Shown in pieces: positions 1-14,625 of a DNA stretch of 64,000 nt. The DNA lies in assembly GCA_030549495.1 (NCBI GenBank), contig JAUIRK010001052.1, positions 868,001 through 932,000 of the forward strand. Reading direction: 5' to 3'. Every line of letters begins with the position of its first letter. Position 1 is the first letter of the stretch. The notes below the pieces were generated by a model. That model was not told the origin of the DNA and did no database searches. It worked only from the letters and a program-made list of their open reading frames with translations. The translations under genes and the position numbers were made by a program. This stretch comes from Nectonema munidae. Lineage: Eukaryota > Nematomorpha > Nectonematoida > Nectonematidae.

Positions 1-1256
1 TTACTTTTGAACTCAATTGATTAATTGTAATTTTTTGTTGAATTTCACTGATTATTTTATTTAAATAGTTTCTGTTGCTACCTATGATGTTGTTTTTTGA
101 ATGTGTTTTGGGTGAAAAGACGCTACCTTTTTTTGTAGTAAATTGCTGAACTTTAATATTTCTGGCAATATAAAAAATATTTATAGTTACATATATGCAC
201 AAGAAATCATTAATTTAAAGGTTATATAGATACGCTAAATGTACAAAATATAAAAATTATCATAAACAAAAGAGTATTTTGGAAAAAGGCCAGGCCCGTT
301 GGACCCATGTTTATCTAAATCGTAAAGAAAATAGGTTTGCCGCATTAGGGTATACTTCTTCAATGAGAAGAACCTTCCCTACATTTACTTAAATCTTCTA
401 TAGAAAAACTTGGAAGAAGAATTGCCTCAAGATTTTTGAAACCAGCCACTTTAAAATTTGAAGTTAGATGGTACGCTGTCAAGCATTTTGACTATGAAAG
501 CAAATAACCCAGAAAAAGAAAATAATTGTTATGATTGGAGAACAGATGAAGAATTACTTAAACTTTCAAAAAAAAAAAAGCAACTGTAATATACAACACT
601 GAAAAATGTCAGAATTCTTATTACTTTATTTGTTCTTCAATAAATACTTTTTGTAACTTTAATTATAATAATAATATCGCTATTTTGTGTCAATTAAAAA
701 AAAGTCAAATACACATGATAATATTTGTGTTTTGAGCAATAACTATGCAAAACAATTCATTTCTCCCGGTTTTTAGCATATTCTCCCGGTTTTTTCCAAT
801 AAAACGCTGAAAATCTCCAGATTTTAAAATTTTTAGGTTGACAGGTATGGGACAGGGAAGATGTTCCGCCTTTTAGCATAGATAGAAAGATAAATACAGA
901 TGAAGATCAAGTAGTTTAAGAATTTTCTAAAAAACACTATAGAAGAATGACTTTACCAAATATTTTATCAGACTAATAATTTTTTTAGAACTTTATTTTG
1001 TTCATCACTTTATATTTGACATTTGTTATAATTTGTTTTTTAATAAAATACTCTATAAATGCATTTACTATTGAATTGACATGTAAAATTTTCAATTAGT
1101 TCAAGTAAATTTTTAAAACTTATCGATGTTTATGGAAAGAGTTATCTAAGATTAAAAATTAATAGGTAGAGATATTTTGACATAAAACCAATTTTTTATT
1201 ATTTTAGCCCCGCAGCCAAATTTTTTTGGATACGACCCTGCCCATACTTTTTATGA
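1..1256. other. No gene recognised; AT-rich flank with coding-like scraps
   Basis: No complete gene is visible. On the plus strand, stretches at about 284-390, 392-507 and 498-590 read in different frames as short peptides with non-random composition (for example ARWTHVYLNRKENRFAALGY, then GRRIASRFLKPATLKFEVRW). They are separated by stops and match no family I can name. They may be the remains of a decayed gene or transposon. The rest is AT-rich without clear structure. Confidence 0.4.
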
Positions 1257-1266
1257 ATTATCTTAC

Positions 1267-1539
1267 CACTTTTTTACAATTCCATTTAATGAATTGATGG
1301 AATTCAGATTCACCATGATAATGCAGACAGCGAAGTGGCTTGCGATGTCTTATCAACAATGGGTTCTCTTTCTTCATAAGAAATAGCTGATCTTCTCCAA
1401 TGTTGTTGTATATATTTATTCGTCTTTCATTTTGTTCTTGGTTTTCAGATAGAGGTTGTATTTCTTGAACTTGTTGTTTTTCTTGAGTGCTTTCACTTTT
1501 ACATAAATTGTCATTTGTATTGTTCCCATTAAATGTCAT
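1267..1539 (-). CDS. Possible 5' exon of an unrecognised gene
   Basis: An ATG at 1539 opens a 91-codon reading frame on the minus strand. It is polar and Gln/Asn/Glu-rich at the start and ends in a Cys/His-containing stretch (RCLHYHGESEFHQFIKWNCK). The frame would run two more codons to a stop, but a strong splice donor (GTAAGA) lies at 1266-1261, directly after codon Val at 1267. This suggests a first coding exon rather than a complete small protein. No matching downstream exon was recognised towards position 1. The family is unknown, and chance opening of an AT-rich frame remains possible. Confidence 0.25.
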
Positions 1540-1705
1540 TTAAGAATAAAAATTTTTGAAAAATTAAAGTCGAAAGTGCACTTCAAATAATTGAGAAGAG
1601 CAATGCCATTAAAAAATAAATAACGCGAAAAAAAGTTAACAAAAATGAAAGAAAATCAGAAAAGAAGAAACCGATGTTTAATAGAAGTTGCGTCAACATC
1701 TAAAC

Positions 1706-2815
1706 CATGCATGGGCAACCTACGGCCCGCGGGCCAAATCCGGCCTACGAAGGCTTTTCATCCGGCCCGCGGAGACTTTTGAGTCCGTTCCAGTATAATA
1801 AAAGTGGATTTAAATTAATAAAAAATATTATTTTTATTTATTTTCTTGTTGACTTTACTTCATATCTGAATGACTTAAATTCAAAATTGCAAGGAAAGGG
1901 ACAATTTGTTCATCCGTTGTACACTCATATCCGAACATTTCAAAACAAAATTCAACTGTGGGAAAAACAGCTGAGAAATGGTAATACTTTCCATTTCCCT
2001 ACATTTGCAAAGCATACTGCACTTCCTATGCTGATGAGCTTATATCATTTCACAAAGAATTCATAAGTCAAGATTTCAGTTCAAAAGAAACAAATCTACG
2101 TGTTTTCTTTTCACCATTTGATATGAATATTGAGGAAGCTCCAGAGGAACTGCAGGTGAAATTGATTGAACTTAAAGGAAATGAAGATTTGAGACGAAAA
2201 ATAAGAGATTATTCATTACTGGAGTTTTAAAAAAAATCTACCTAAAGAAGCTTTCCACAGGATCACAGATTTTGCAAGGAAAAAATGTCACTATTCGGGA
2301 GTTGTTATATATGTGAGCAGCTGTTTACGAAAATGAAATATATAAAATCAAAAACAAGATCAAGGCTGACGGACAATCACCTTGAAAATAACCTAAGAGT
2401 AGCCGCCTCCAGGATTTCACCAAACATTGAGACACTGGTAAATAAACACCAATTCCAAATTTCGCATTAGAATGAGGTTTGTTACAAGATTAATAAAAAA
2501 AGTGTTTCAGTAAATAATTTTTCTCATATGTAATAATAATTCTACTAAACTATGTGTTTCAAAAAAATATTTAAATAAATATTTTCAACTTTTACTATTT
2601 TTTTCCTGAACCTTTCTATTAAAAGTAAACGATCAATATATAAAATCATATTGATAAAAATCAGTAGTTTAATAAATGTTTATATGCATAGTATATAATA
2701 AGTATAACTATGTATGCATACATACTTTGTAAATCTATAATTAGGGCTGCTGGCCCGCAGCCAGTCTTGGAAAGCATAATCTGGCCCACAAGTGAACAAA
2801 GGTTGCCCATGCATG
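1706..2815 (+). mobile_element. hAT DNA transposon, internally deleted, both ends intact
   Basis: The element starts CATGCATGGGCAACCT and ends AGGTTGCCCATGCATG, a perfect terminal inverted repeat of at least 16 bp. Exact 8 bp duplications, ATCTAAAC, flank it at 1698-1705 and 2816-2823. An 8 bp duplication is the hAT hallmark. Sub-terminal GC-rich blocks (GGCCCGCGGGCC) are typical of the GTF2IRD2/ZBED-like hAT group. At 1110 bp it is far shorter than an autonomous hAT of about 2.5-4 kb, so the 5' half of the transposase is gone. The clean duplication points to a fairly recent insertion. Confidence 0.9.
1830..2470 (+). pseudogene. hAT transposase remnant, C-terminal part (GTF2IRD2-like)
   Basis: Plus-strand translation gives DFTSYLNDLNSKLQGKGQ and FQNKIQLWEKQLRNGNTFHF (about 1848-2000). 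A shifted frame then encodes FFSPFDMNIEEAPEELQVKL and, at 2285-2470, CEQLFTKMKYIKSKTRSRLT with LRVAASRISPNIETLV. These are the last third of the hAT transposases found in ZBED and GTF2IRD2-like genes, including the C-terminal dimerisation region. The N-terminal zinc finger and the first catalytic Asp are absent. Frameshifts and a stop near 2230 show it is inactive. Confidence 0.8.
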
Positions 2816-2904
2816 ATCTAAACCAATCTAAAGCGAAATAATATAATAATGCATATTTTTTTATGAAATATTTTGAATTTTATATAATGGCACTAATTTA
2901 ATTG

Positions 2905-3020
2905 ATGGCTAGAATTTTTGATTGATTGAAAGATCGTGTATTTGATTGCACGAATTTTGTAAATGATTGCAAGACAGTGTTTATGATTGCGAGAATTTTC
3001 TAATTGTCTGCAAGTACATT
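2905..3020. repeat. Short degenerate tandem repeat, GATTGCAAG-like
   Basis: Imperfect units of about 28 bp recur here. Each contains TGATTGCA or a close variant followed by a GAATTTT or CAGTGTT spacer: GATTGCACGAATTTTGTAAA, GATTGCAAGACAGTGTTTAT, GATTGCGAGAATTTTCTAAT. It lies just outside the hAT element and before the glutamate-receptor exons. No function is apparent. Confidence 0.45.
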
Positions 3021-3575
3021 TTGTAAGAGATCGTCAAATCGTATACTAAATGGTATGAATAAAAAATTTAAAATCAGCAATAAATTCAGGCTAATTTTAC
3101 TATCAATTTTATATTTAAGCAATTTTACAAATCAAACCAAGCAAAAGAAGACGACGTATCGAATGTTGCACGAGCGAATTTCATTTCACTGATCGGCAAA
3201 AGAAAGTTTTTTATCAGTAATTAAAAAGATTCGATAACTAATTAGCTTTTCAAATCGGTGATTCTAAATTAGTTATTTTCTAGTTAACAATACTTTGTTA
3301 TGCGAAGAACATACGTCTTAGACTTGGGGTATAAAAAACATGCATACAGCTTATTATTCGACGTGTCCCTATTAGTTCAACGTTGATAAATAGGTATTTA
3401 CTTTTGCATATATGCAAGATGCTGGTTTTATTGAAAAATATGGGCAGAGAGCAAGTAAATTTTTATCATTTTTAAATGACTTTTTTCCAATTATTCATCC
3501 CTTAATCCCCTCCCCCACCCCAACTTGAAATGAATTCCGTGAATATTTGTACATTTTAAATTGTTTGTTTTATAG

Positions 3576-3973
3576 AAATGCGATAACCTTGTCCATACTA
3601 GAATTACTTGAAAATGGGGAACTTGTTAAGTTGAAGAACAAATGGTGGTATGACAGAGGCGAATGTGGAAAACAAGACAGCAACGTAAGAATTTTAGCGC
3701 GACACAAAAGGAAGTCTAATCTTACTGAAACATCTTAAGGATCTTTCAAAGAACGAGCTAACGATTGAACATTTTTCAGGAATCTTTTGCACTCTTCTAA
3801 TTGGAGTTATTTTTTCCCTCTTAATTTCTCTACTAGAGATCATCTTTAAATCAAAGAAGTTTCAAGAGAAAAGAAAAATGTTTCAAGTATTATTAATAGA
3901 TTTTTATAATAATTCTTTACAGCTTGATAAAGGGACGTTGTCTTTCCAAAATGTATCTCTTTATTTCAACTAA
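3576..3973 (+). CDS. Ionotropic glutamate receptor (AMPA/kainate type), last exons
   Basis: The C-terminal end of a glutamate-gated ion channel subunit. The first exon (3576-3684) follows a good acceptor (TTTTATAG) and encodes [20 protein letters not shown] then [11 protein letters not shown]. This is the end of the ligand-binding S2 lobe with the KNKWWYD.GECG signature of AMPA-type subunits. After a GTAAGA donor and a 55 bp intron (3685-3739), a second exon in the matching phase encodes [20 protein letters not shown], the fourth membrane segment, then a basic tail ending at a stop at 3971-3973. Upstream exons (amino-terminal domain, pore, first S2 part) are not seen and probably lie left of the window. 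The cytoplasmic tail is short; a possible donor (caa|gtatta) near 3899 could extend it differently. The class is secure; the exact subunit is not. Confidence 0.8.
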
Positions 3974-4505
3974 CTTCGTTCTTGCGACTCCTTTCGTTCT
4001 AAAGATATTGTCTAAAGATTAAATTAAAATTTTATCTAATTGATTTCTCTAAAAAATTTTAACTCAAGAATCCTTGACAATTATAAATGAATTTAACCCT
4101 ATCAATGATTGGGGCGTAAAATGCCCCCTATTAACTTGAAAAGTTATTGTCAAAAATTTCCTGAACCATATCCATTCACATTTTGTGACTTTTCTTAAAA
4201 TCAATATTGCATCTTTTGATACTATTTTTATGATACTCTTGTATGACAAAAACTGTTAATCAAAATCAAAATTTAACATTTTCAACAAAATTGTAATATT
4301 ATCTGTATTTAACCTTATAACTTAGTGTCTATATTAGGTACTCGCTTGAAAATTTATAATTATATACAGTTTTGAACGCATAACACTTTATATATTGAAT
4401 TTTTTCAATAATCATGGCTACTTTTTAGAAAATGTCAATCAAAATTTTGATTTATCAGAAGTATATCTAATAAAATATTCCTTCAAATTTTACATAAAAT
4501 ATATG

Positions 4506-5215
4506 TTTTTATACTAAATCGGTCATGCTGTTTTCATTTCTGGACTCATTTTTTATATTTCATATAAGTGTCCATCAAATTTGCGCTTTACATCTAAACT
4601 TGTCTCCAAAAACATTCATACAAATTTTACATGAAATATAATTTTTTATATCAAATCGATCATGCTGCTTTCATTTATGGACTTAGTTTTCGCATTTAGA
4701 AGTTTTAAAATATCTGTCAGTGTCAATCAATTTTACGTTTACGTCTAAAAACTATATCTAAAGATATTCTCTCTAATTTTAAATGAACTTTATGTTTTTA
4801 TACCAAATCAACCATTCTAGATTGATTTCTAGATCCAGTTTTAGCATTTAAGGTTTTAAAATGTCTGAAAGTGTCAATCAAATATGCGGTTTACGCCTGA
4901 TATCTATGCAGAAATATTTTTGGAATTAAAATAAAATATCTTTTTTATACCAAATAAACGATTTGGTATAAAAACTTGGATATTATATATAAACTGTTTT
5001 CATTTTGGACACAGTTTTCGCATTTAGGGTTTGAAAATGTTTGAAAGCTTCAATTAAATCTGCGGTTTACGTTTGTAAACTGTATCCAAAATTATATTCA
5101 AAATTTTAAATAAAATTACTGTTTTTATACCAAATCAAATATGCTTATTTTATTTCTGTACTCCATTTTGGAAAATAAAGTTAAAAAATATCTGGAAGTG
5201 TCAATTGAATTAGTG
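4506..5215 (+). repeat. Degenerate tandem repeat, about 140-180 bp unit, five copies
   Basis: A motif TTTTTATACCAAATC (with variants) begins units at about 4511, 4648, 4800, 4947 and 5127. Each is followed by a ctgctttcatttctggac-like block, a TTTTCGCATTTA block, a gaaagtgtcaatcaa-like block and GCGGTTTACG. The order is kept but sequences are well diverged, so this is an old satellite-like array rather than a recent duplication. It lies downstream of the receptor's last exon. Weaker relics may extend left to about 4370. Confidence 0.75.
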
Positions 5216-7960
<2,745 letters not shown>

Positions 7961-10260
7961 TTTTAAGCTAACCTGGATAATTACCACATGCCTTGTTTTA
8001 CATCTTATGGGTAATGTTTATATATTAAATGAATGAAAGTTTAGGTCCGAAATTTTCGGTTCTATTTACTATATATGATAGTTAACTGCGAGTTCTAGCA
8101 ATTTGTAGTCTCTATAGCAAGCAACTGCAGTATTACTAAGACATGATGCGATACTTCTATTACAGACGCACGTCTATAAGCATCATGCACGCGAGACGAG
8201 ACTGTTTGAAATTGTGTAATAATGAAGAAAGCGATAATAGCTTTCCAATTATTATCATGGACCATTTCATATCCCTAAGTATTGTAATAAAGCATTCTTC
8301 AATTCATTAAACTTATGATAACTCTTACTTGATATGTTGCTCAAAGCGGAGTCTAGTTTTTAGTGGTAACAATGAATTAGGTACTTCGAGTGTATAACTC
8401 AAAAAAGAATTCATTTTGTCTAATCCAGAATTCTTCATATGTTAGTTAGTCTAACTTGATTGGTAATATTCAAAAGTCATCAAAATTTGAAGCGATTATG
8501 CCAGAGCTGTAAACACTAAATCTGTTTAAATAATCAAAAAACTAGTTTAAGTGATGTGCTCATTAAAGTCTAATGTTAAAAAGACAGTCAAGTAATTTTT
8601 AAGCATAATAATTTTATAGTTTAAATGCAGTTTCAACTTAACATTGTACAAAACGTTTCCAAATTAATTAACAAATATGCGCTTCTCGGCAAAACTTTTA
8701 AAAATAATTCTCCTTTTTTGTTATCCTCTGTATTATGAAAGAAGATGAAAACGTTTATTTACGATTGAAACAGGAGTTAGACTTAATAAACACAATAAAA
8801 GAATTCAAGCAAGGCGGGCTAAAAAAATTGTAATCACCCGCCAGTCTAGGATATTGAAAACCTGCACTCGCGTAGAAAGAAAAATCTGTCCACAAGCGCC
8901 CTGCTCTGCATTTTGTAAAGTCGATTCCACCAAAATTTTCTGGAGGCAAATAAAACATTGCCCCAAAACTTTTTGATATTAGTATGCAGTACGGGTGGTA
9001 TGATATCGCACTCTTACCTTGACTGCAAAATAAAAAGTGTTGACCATCAAAACAGAAATGTGATTGCAGCAGTACTTGGTTTCAAGCCAAATATATAGAA
9101 ATATCCATTCCTTCATACCAACATTCCAATATTGTAAATCAAGAAATTTTCGCATAAGTTAAATTTTCTCAATTGACGAGTTAAAAAAATGTAGCAATTT
9201 CTGAGTTTTTTTCGCAAGCAATCAAATATTTTCTATAATTTTCCTATTATTTTTTAGTGGTTTTTCTTTTTTTTTGTTTAGAACCAATCCAGTCACGCAT
9301 TCTTGATTTCTTCTCAGTCCTACCCTCAAACTTTACTCAAATTCTCGCAATTCTCATTTCATGCTACTCTTTACTTTCACATTAATATTTTTAATTTATT
9401 TAATTTTTTATTCAATTGTTCATCATTTTTAATCGCTTAACTTTGTAAAAATTATATACTTAAATTATTATCCTCATTTTAACAAATTTGCAAGCTTATA
9501 ATGTTTAAGGATTTATTATATTATAGAACATATAAACATATTGTTTTGTTCTTGTTTCAAATAATAAAAAATAATAAAAAAATAAATAATAATAATTTTG
9601 TGAAAAAAAGTTTCAGATTAAATATACGAATATCGTGAAGATTTCATGATCTCTACAGTATTCCGTAAGAATAAGTAAGTGAAGTTTTTAATTCACAGAT
9701 AAACATTGAGTCTGAGTCGTGAAAATGTTAAATTAGAAAATAAATTCAACTCGTATGCTTTTTGCACCTTCGAGGACATAGACAAACTCCCAGCTATTAA
9801 ACATTCTTAAATTGAGCCCCGCACCAAACCATATTTACACCATGTTAACCGCGTCTACTCTGTGTGTGCAAGCGGAACAAATCCACCTGTATTAGTCAGC
9901 CCAGCGCTAGAACTAATATACACACCCAAAATTTTTGCTTTCTTCTGGATAGGGAATAGTATAGATTAGGGAGTTGAAAATCTCTGTACGCCGTACAGTG
10001 TTATTGATACTGGCCAGAGACGGTTTTGGCGAGAAGAGAAGTGATTGGTTGTAATGAAATTATGGAAAATATTGGCAATTACTTATTGCTGCTTGTAAAT
10101 TCTGAGAATTTCTTATCTCCCCTTAGAAATTTAAAGAGTTTTGCAAATATACTCGTATTTTTACATACTTGGTCTGTTTATTCGTATACTTTTTGTTTTG
10201 TACAAAATGATATTGAAGAGCGCATTACCATAATTACTATGCACATCTACTTATTTTATA
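7961..10260. other. No gene recognised
   Basis: No supported gene. Frames at 8738-8832 (plus) and 8755-8958 (minus) overlap each other and neither matches a family I recognise. A pyrimidine-rich stretch lies at about 9280-9400. GC rises slightly at 9760-10020 without a readable product. Confidence 0.4.
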
Positions 10261-10580
10261 CGAGGGATATAAAACCGAGCATAATATTATTTTTAAAAGT
10301 GTATGTCGTTTTGTTTATTTAGTGTACGAACCAGGGGTAAAACACTCGCAGCATTAGGCTTAAGGCATGAGAAAATGCAGGCTTCCTTCTAAGAACGCCT
10401 AATCCTTTCACATTTGATAAGTGGGGCTAAGTAGAGAAAATATGATTGTAATATTTTCAATGTTAAAATCACCATTCTGTCTCAAGTATGCAGTTTTGTG
10501 TGAAATAAATAAATCAAGATAGGCTTTTCAAAGCACCATTTCAAGTGATTTCGTGAGTAAGTATTTAGAACTCATGCTGT
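10261..10580 (+). repeat. Dispersed repeat, copy 1 of 2
   Basis: This stretch aligns in the same orientation with 23237-23580. Shared blocks include TTGTTTATTTAGTGT, AAGGCATGAGAAAAT, GGCTTCCTTC.AAGAAC.CC, GATAAGTGGGG, TTAGTAGAGAAA and GTGTGAAATAAATAAAT. No coding sequence, inverted ends or tRNA boxes are visible, so the repeat class is unknown. The copies are well diverged and copy 2 carries an extra GGAGGAGGGCAGGGGAGGGG insertion. Confidence 0.65.
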
Positions 10581-10699
10581 CATTTTTGTCATCATCCATC
10601 CTTGAATTGATTAAACCAAGGAGGTATTTAAATGTGTGAAAGCAACTTCAATTATTAACCAGTGAATAATGATGACGAATTCACCGTAACCGAACCCTA

Positions 10700-11848
10700 A
10701 CTCACCTGTTGATTCAAGTTGTAAAACCTTTAGAAAGTCATAATAAAATGATATTTTTAAACGATTTTAAACAAATGTAATGCAATGTCTTGTGTATTAC
10801 GTCTTTTTAAAAGGCATTCCCGAAACTTGTTTTCATGTTTTGGTTCTTGTAATTATGTTCCAATAAAATTGTGTTTGATTTTTTTCTTTTTCTTGGCGAA
10901 ATATTTTTGTATATATCTAAGGACTCAAAATTTTCGAAAAATTAACTGGTTAATCGATCGGTTAAAATATATTAGGCAATGAATTAACCGTTTAACGAAA
11001 ACACTGTTAATTGAAATCACTTGTATAAATATGAGCATATAGAGGATGATTATTAAATTTTGAACCCACTAAAAAATTTCGCAAGGTGAATCGGACATCT
11101 TTATACTCGATAATTTCAAATTGAAAAGATTTTATAAAAATTTTTAAAAACAGAGGGCCCTTTATAGTATATTTTAGATTTGGCCCGTTTGATTTGGAGT
11201 ATAAATTATTTTAAAGGACCAATTGGAGGCTCTCTTAAAAAAATAAGAATATTTTAATAATAAATAAGGCAGTTAAAAGTCAATAAATTCAACTTTTGAT
11301 TTCTAAACACGTAAATAGTTTATTTTATAAAGTTTCAGTGAAAAAAGTCGAAGTTTTTAGGTCAACAAAAGTCAACTTATTATTAATAGGTCACCTTTTG
11401 TTAATAGTCCATTTTTTTGTAAATGATTTAGATTTTGTAAAAATTTAACAAGTTATTGAACACAGAGCCAGTGTTTAACAATTTTCAAATTCCTTTTTAT
11501 ATACTGAAAAGTTTACAAACCAACTAAAAATTGGATTATTTCATTTTTACTCTTTTTAATTTTGACTCCTCCATTCTGGCGCATAAATAAAATAATTTAA
11601 AAACATGATCTTCGTATTTTACTATTTTATCTTTTTTTTATCTATAATTTTACTAATCTTGATCTATATAAAAAAATATGTATTTTCTTTTTATTAATGA
11701 TCCTGTTAATGTTTTGAATAAAGTTCTTATTCTTCTTACAATAAGGGATATATAGTATTTGATTTATGTAGAAATAATGAATCTGAAGATGGTGTAAATG
11801 AATCATCTAGAAAATGATTCGAAGAACAAAATAATAAAAATTAAAACT
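10700..11848. other. No gene recognised
   Basis: AT-rich sequence with several chance open frames below 80 codons. Repeated short phrases GTCAACAAAAGTCAAC and AATAGGTCA at about 11350-11410 recur near 12200 (AATAGGTCAACATTTGTTG), on either side of the SINE at 11849, and may belong to one decayed repeat. Confidence 0.35.
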
Positions 11849-11990
11849 AGGCCAACCTAGTGGTAAGAGCGTGGTCTCGATTCAGATGGTCTGAGTTCGA
11901 TTCCTGATTGTGACCATCCTTTCTATCTGTCCAGCTATAGAAGTTTACTCTTCCCTTCGATGCGATAGCGACGAATGTGAAAAAATCAGC
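11849..11990 (+). mobile_element. tRNA-derived SINE, family A
   Basis: A tRNA-like head with an A-box region (CCTAGTGGTAAGAGCG) and a B box (GAGTTCGATTCC) about 35 bp later is followed by a non-tRNA body. The same arrangement, head and body, is found inverted at 32412-32552. That makes it a dispersed family and not a tRNA gene: the acceptor stem does not pair and no CCA-adjacent end or Pol III T-run follows closely. Confidence 0.75.
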
Positions 11991-12290
11991 ATATGATGCT
12001 CTTCTCTGACACAGGCGCAACAAACAGGAAAAGATAAATTCAAGAGCTTTTAAAAAGCTTTTGTTTAAAGATCGCACCTTTTCAAAAGAGTAAACTTTAT
12101 ATAATACATGGGATCTTACAATACTAATATTAATAATAATTGGGAGAAGTTAATATAGAATAATTTTCAGGTCAATTTTTTTTATAAAAAAAGCGACTTT
12201 TTGAATAGGTCAACATTTGTTGCCCCTAAAATAAATAGAAGCTATCTCACTTAACACATTTTTACAAGATATAACATAAATTAAAGGGGT

Positions 12291-12440
12291 GTGAATAAGG
12301 TTGGTTAGATACTGGGTTTCGATAACTCAAGGTCTTGGGTTCGACCACCAAGCCTACTTTCTTAACATGCAAGCCTACTTTCTACTACATGCAGCGCAAT
12401 TGCGCCTTCTCGATGAAAACACCGTATGTTACCTTTACCT
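12291..12440 (+). mobile_element. tRNA-derived SINE, family B, copy 1
   Basis: The head contains an A-box-like GGTTGGTTAGATACTG and a B box TGGGTTCGACC. The body ends GCGCAATTGCGCC, TTCTCGATGAAAACACC, and TACCTTTAC. A second copy with the same order lies at 21371-21510. This copy has a short internal duplication (AAGCCTACTTTCT repeated at about 12352 and 12370). Confidence 0.8.
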
Positions 12441-14056
12441 CTAAGGAAGACGTCTTTATAAATAACGTATTCATATTTTTGATCTAAAAGATTTTTTTCT
12501 TTATATCCAGCATTCTTTTATTTCAGGGGCAGATACACACCGGATTCGTTTTTTTCATGAAAATGGCCAAAAAATTCAAATTGAATTATTTGTTTTTGAA
12601 TTTAAAAATTGTATGTAAAATAAATAATTTGAATTAAACCAAATTTAATGTATTAAAAATTGGTCTCATATCATAGGCGTAGTGAAAAGGGCCCTAGGAG
12701 TGCGACCTTCCTCCAAAACAACCCTTGCCCCCTGAAACAACACTAAAATTTCGCCTTTTTTTCAACAATTTATATAAAATATAACATAACAAATTATTCC
12801 ATGACTACCAAATATGATTGAAAAGCAACTCAAACAAAAAAATCATAAAATAGAGATACATATATTATACATGACATAACATACAAGCGTTTACATCAAC
12901 ATGTACTTTAAATGAATCAGAAATATAGATCAGAAGCTGTCATGTGTTGAGAATGAACTTTCCTGTGATCAACTATCATTTGTTAGTAAAAATGTATGAT
13001 GAAATAGGTAGGATCGAATCTATTTAGGAGGTTCTTCGGATATAGTGAGTATTAACGATGAGTTCAAAACATTTCGTAAAACGACATCATTTAGTACCCA
13101 AAGTTTAAAACACTTTGGATACGAAACGTTAAAACTAGGTGCAAAATGTCTCTGGTAAGAAACGTATTAGGTATGAAATATCCTGCATCCTATACAATAG
13201 ATGTATTTGAAAAGATAGAAATTAATATCTCTAGAAATAAGTACTGTTACAGATATGATGTATTGCTTATATAAAAATGCTCATTGGTACAACCTACGTA
13301 GACTTGTTTTTAAAATACTCCATAGGGTACGTTCCGTGTTCATAAACAGGTTTACAGACTATAATATAAAACTTTCGGAATCTTTTAAATCTCTAAGATC
13401 GGGCTAATACCGACTTTCTTAACGCTGAAAAACAAGGACTTCTATTATGCTTTATAAAAACGATACCCTTGACGATAAAGAGTTATCGCCTGTTTAACTT
13501 TAGACCAACTTAACGCTGAGTGGAGCGTTTTTCCCCCAGTTATAGAAAAATTTTATCAAAATTATTTAAATTCAAAACCGAATGGGTAAAAGTTAGAAAT
13601 AAAAACTGATTTAATCTAAAAAAATAACGAATGCTGTTTCAATATTAGGTGGGCGGACATTTTAAAACAAATTTTTATAAAAGCTCTCACGGCAGGATAT
13701 ACTAGTTCTATAGTTGAATGCCCCTTTTCTGAATTTAAAAAGTTGATTCTTGTCACCGAAGAACGATGACACGGTATAGATAATTTCAGTTACCTTTAGT
13801 ATACTTTGAAAATAAATTGGCCAAAAGTATTACATTTAATTAATTTGTAAAAAAATTGGGTTGAAACCTAAAAAATGTCAATAACGTTGTAAAATAAAAA
13901 TCATTTTGCACCTAAGCTTTCAAAAATAACATAACTTAAGATATTTTATTAAGCAAAATAAAGGCTAACGCCTATGTAAACTTTCAATCTTAAAATGTTT
14001 ATGAAATAAATAGAAATCTTCTAGAATAGCTAAAAAAATTTAATTTAAAAGATAAA
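12441..14056. other. No gene recognised; one possible transposon end
   Basis: Near 12672 the sequence GCGTAGTGAAAAGGGCCC resembles the start of common TIR elements, but no matching inverted end was found. The stretch before 14057 shows no reverse-transcriptase reading frame that would belong to the LINE tail beginning there. Confidence 0.35.
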
Positions 14057-14410
14057 ATGAGTAATGAAAAGAAAACAAGTTTATGTCCAGTAAATGAAAT
14101 AAATAAAGTATTAGAAATACAAAGGTTAAGGTGGTTTGGGCATGTAAATAGAAGACCTTCCAGTGATCTAATTAAAGAAGCTTATAAAAATCAAACTTTA
14201 GGTAAGAGTAAAGGCAGGCCAAAGAAGACATGGATAGAAATAGTCAAAAAAGACATGAGCAAAAGACATTTAGCGCTAGGGGACGAGCAAAATAGAGATG
14301 AATGGAGACGCAAAATAATGAGAGATTAGATGCCATAGTGGTAAAACCGGCTAAACCTCAGCGTGCTGGGAATACTAGCCGTAAAACATAAAGTACAGCT
14401 CATATTTTGC
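14057..14410 (+). mobile_element. LINE 3' fragment, C-terminal end of ORF2
   Basis: The 90-codon frame reads LEIQRLRWFGHVNRR, then GKSKGRPKKTWIEIVKKDMS and DEQNRDEWRRKI. This is the stereotyped C-terminal tail of many arthropod endonuclease/reverse-transcriptase LINEs (RLRWFGHV.R ... GRPKKTW ... A.DR..WR). A short GC-richer tail after the stop (CCGGCTAAACCTCAGCGTGC) is probably the 3' untranslated region. Nothing of the RT domain remains upstream, as expected for a 5'-truncated insertion. The exact clade cannot be told from the tail alone. Confidence 0.8.
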
Positions 14411-14600
14411 TCTCTATTTCATTTGAAATATTTTAAATGAAGGAGAACATTGTAATGGTTATAAAAGTTTCTGATTCAACATAATATATAAGAAGCAAGG
14501 GTGTAAAAATAATTCTGTTTTTGAAAATGGAAGGAAAAAATTCAATTTCTATTAACTTCTATACTTCTAGTGGTATTATAACAAATTATAGAAAATTATA

Positions 14601-14625
14601 GAACACTATAGAAACTATAGTGTTC
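14601..14625. repeat. Perfect 11 bp hairpin
   Basis: GAACACTATAG and CTATAGTGTTC are exact reverse complements separated by AAA. It lies in otherwise unremarkable AT-rich sequence with repeated TATAGAAA phrases just before it. Confidence 0.6.

Noticed and set aside
8738-8958. Opposing open frames as a host exon
   Set aside because: Both strands are open, neither peptide matches a family I know, and no consistent splice sites frame them.
11849-12440. Possible true tRNA genes
   Set aside because: B boxes are good, but the heads do not fold into full cloverleaves and each family has extra body sequence repeated elsewhere, so these are SINEs.
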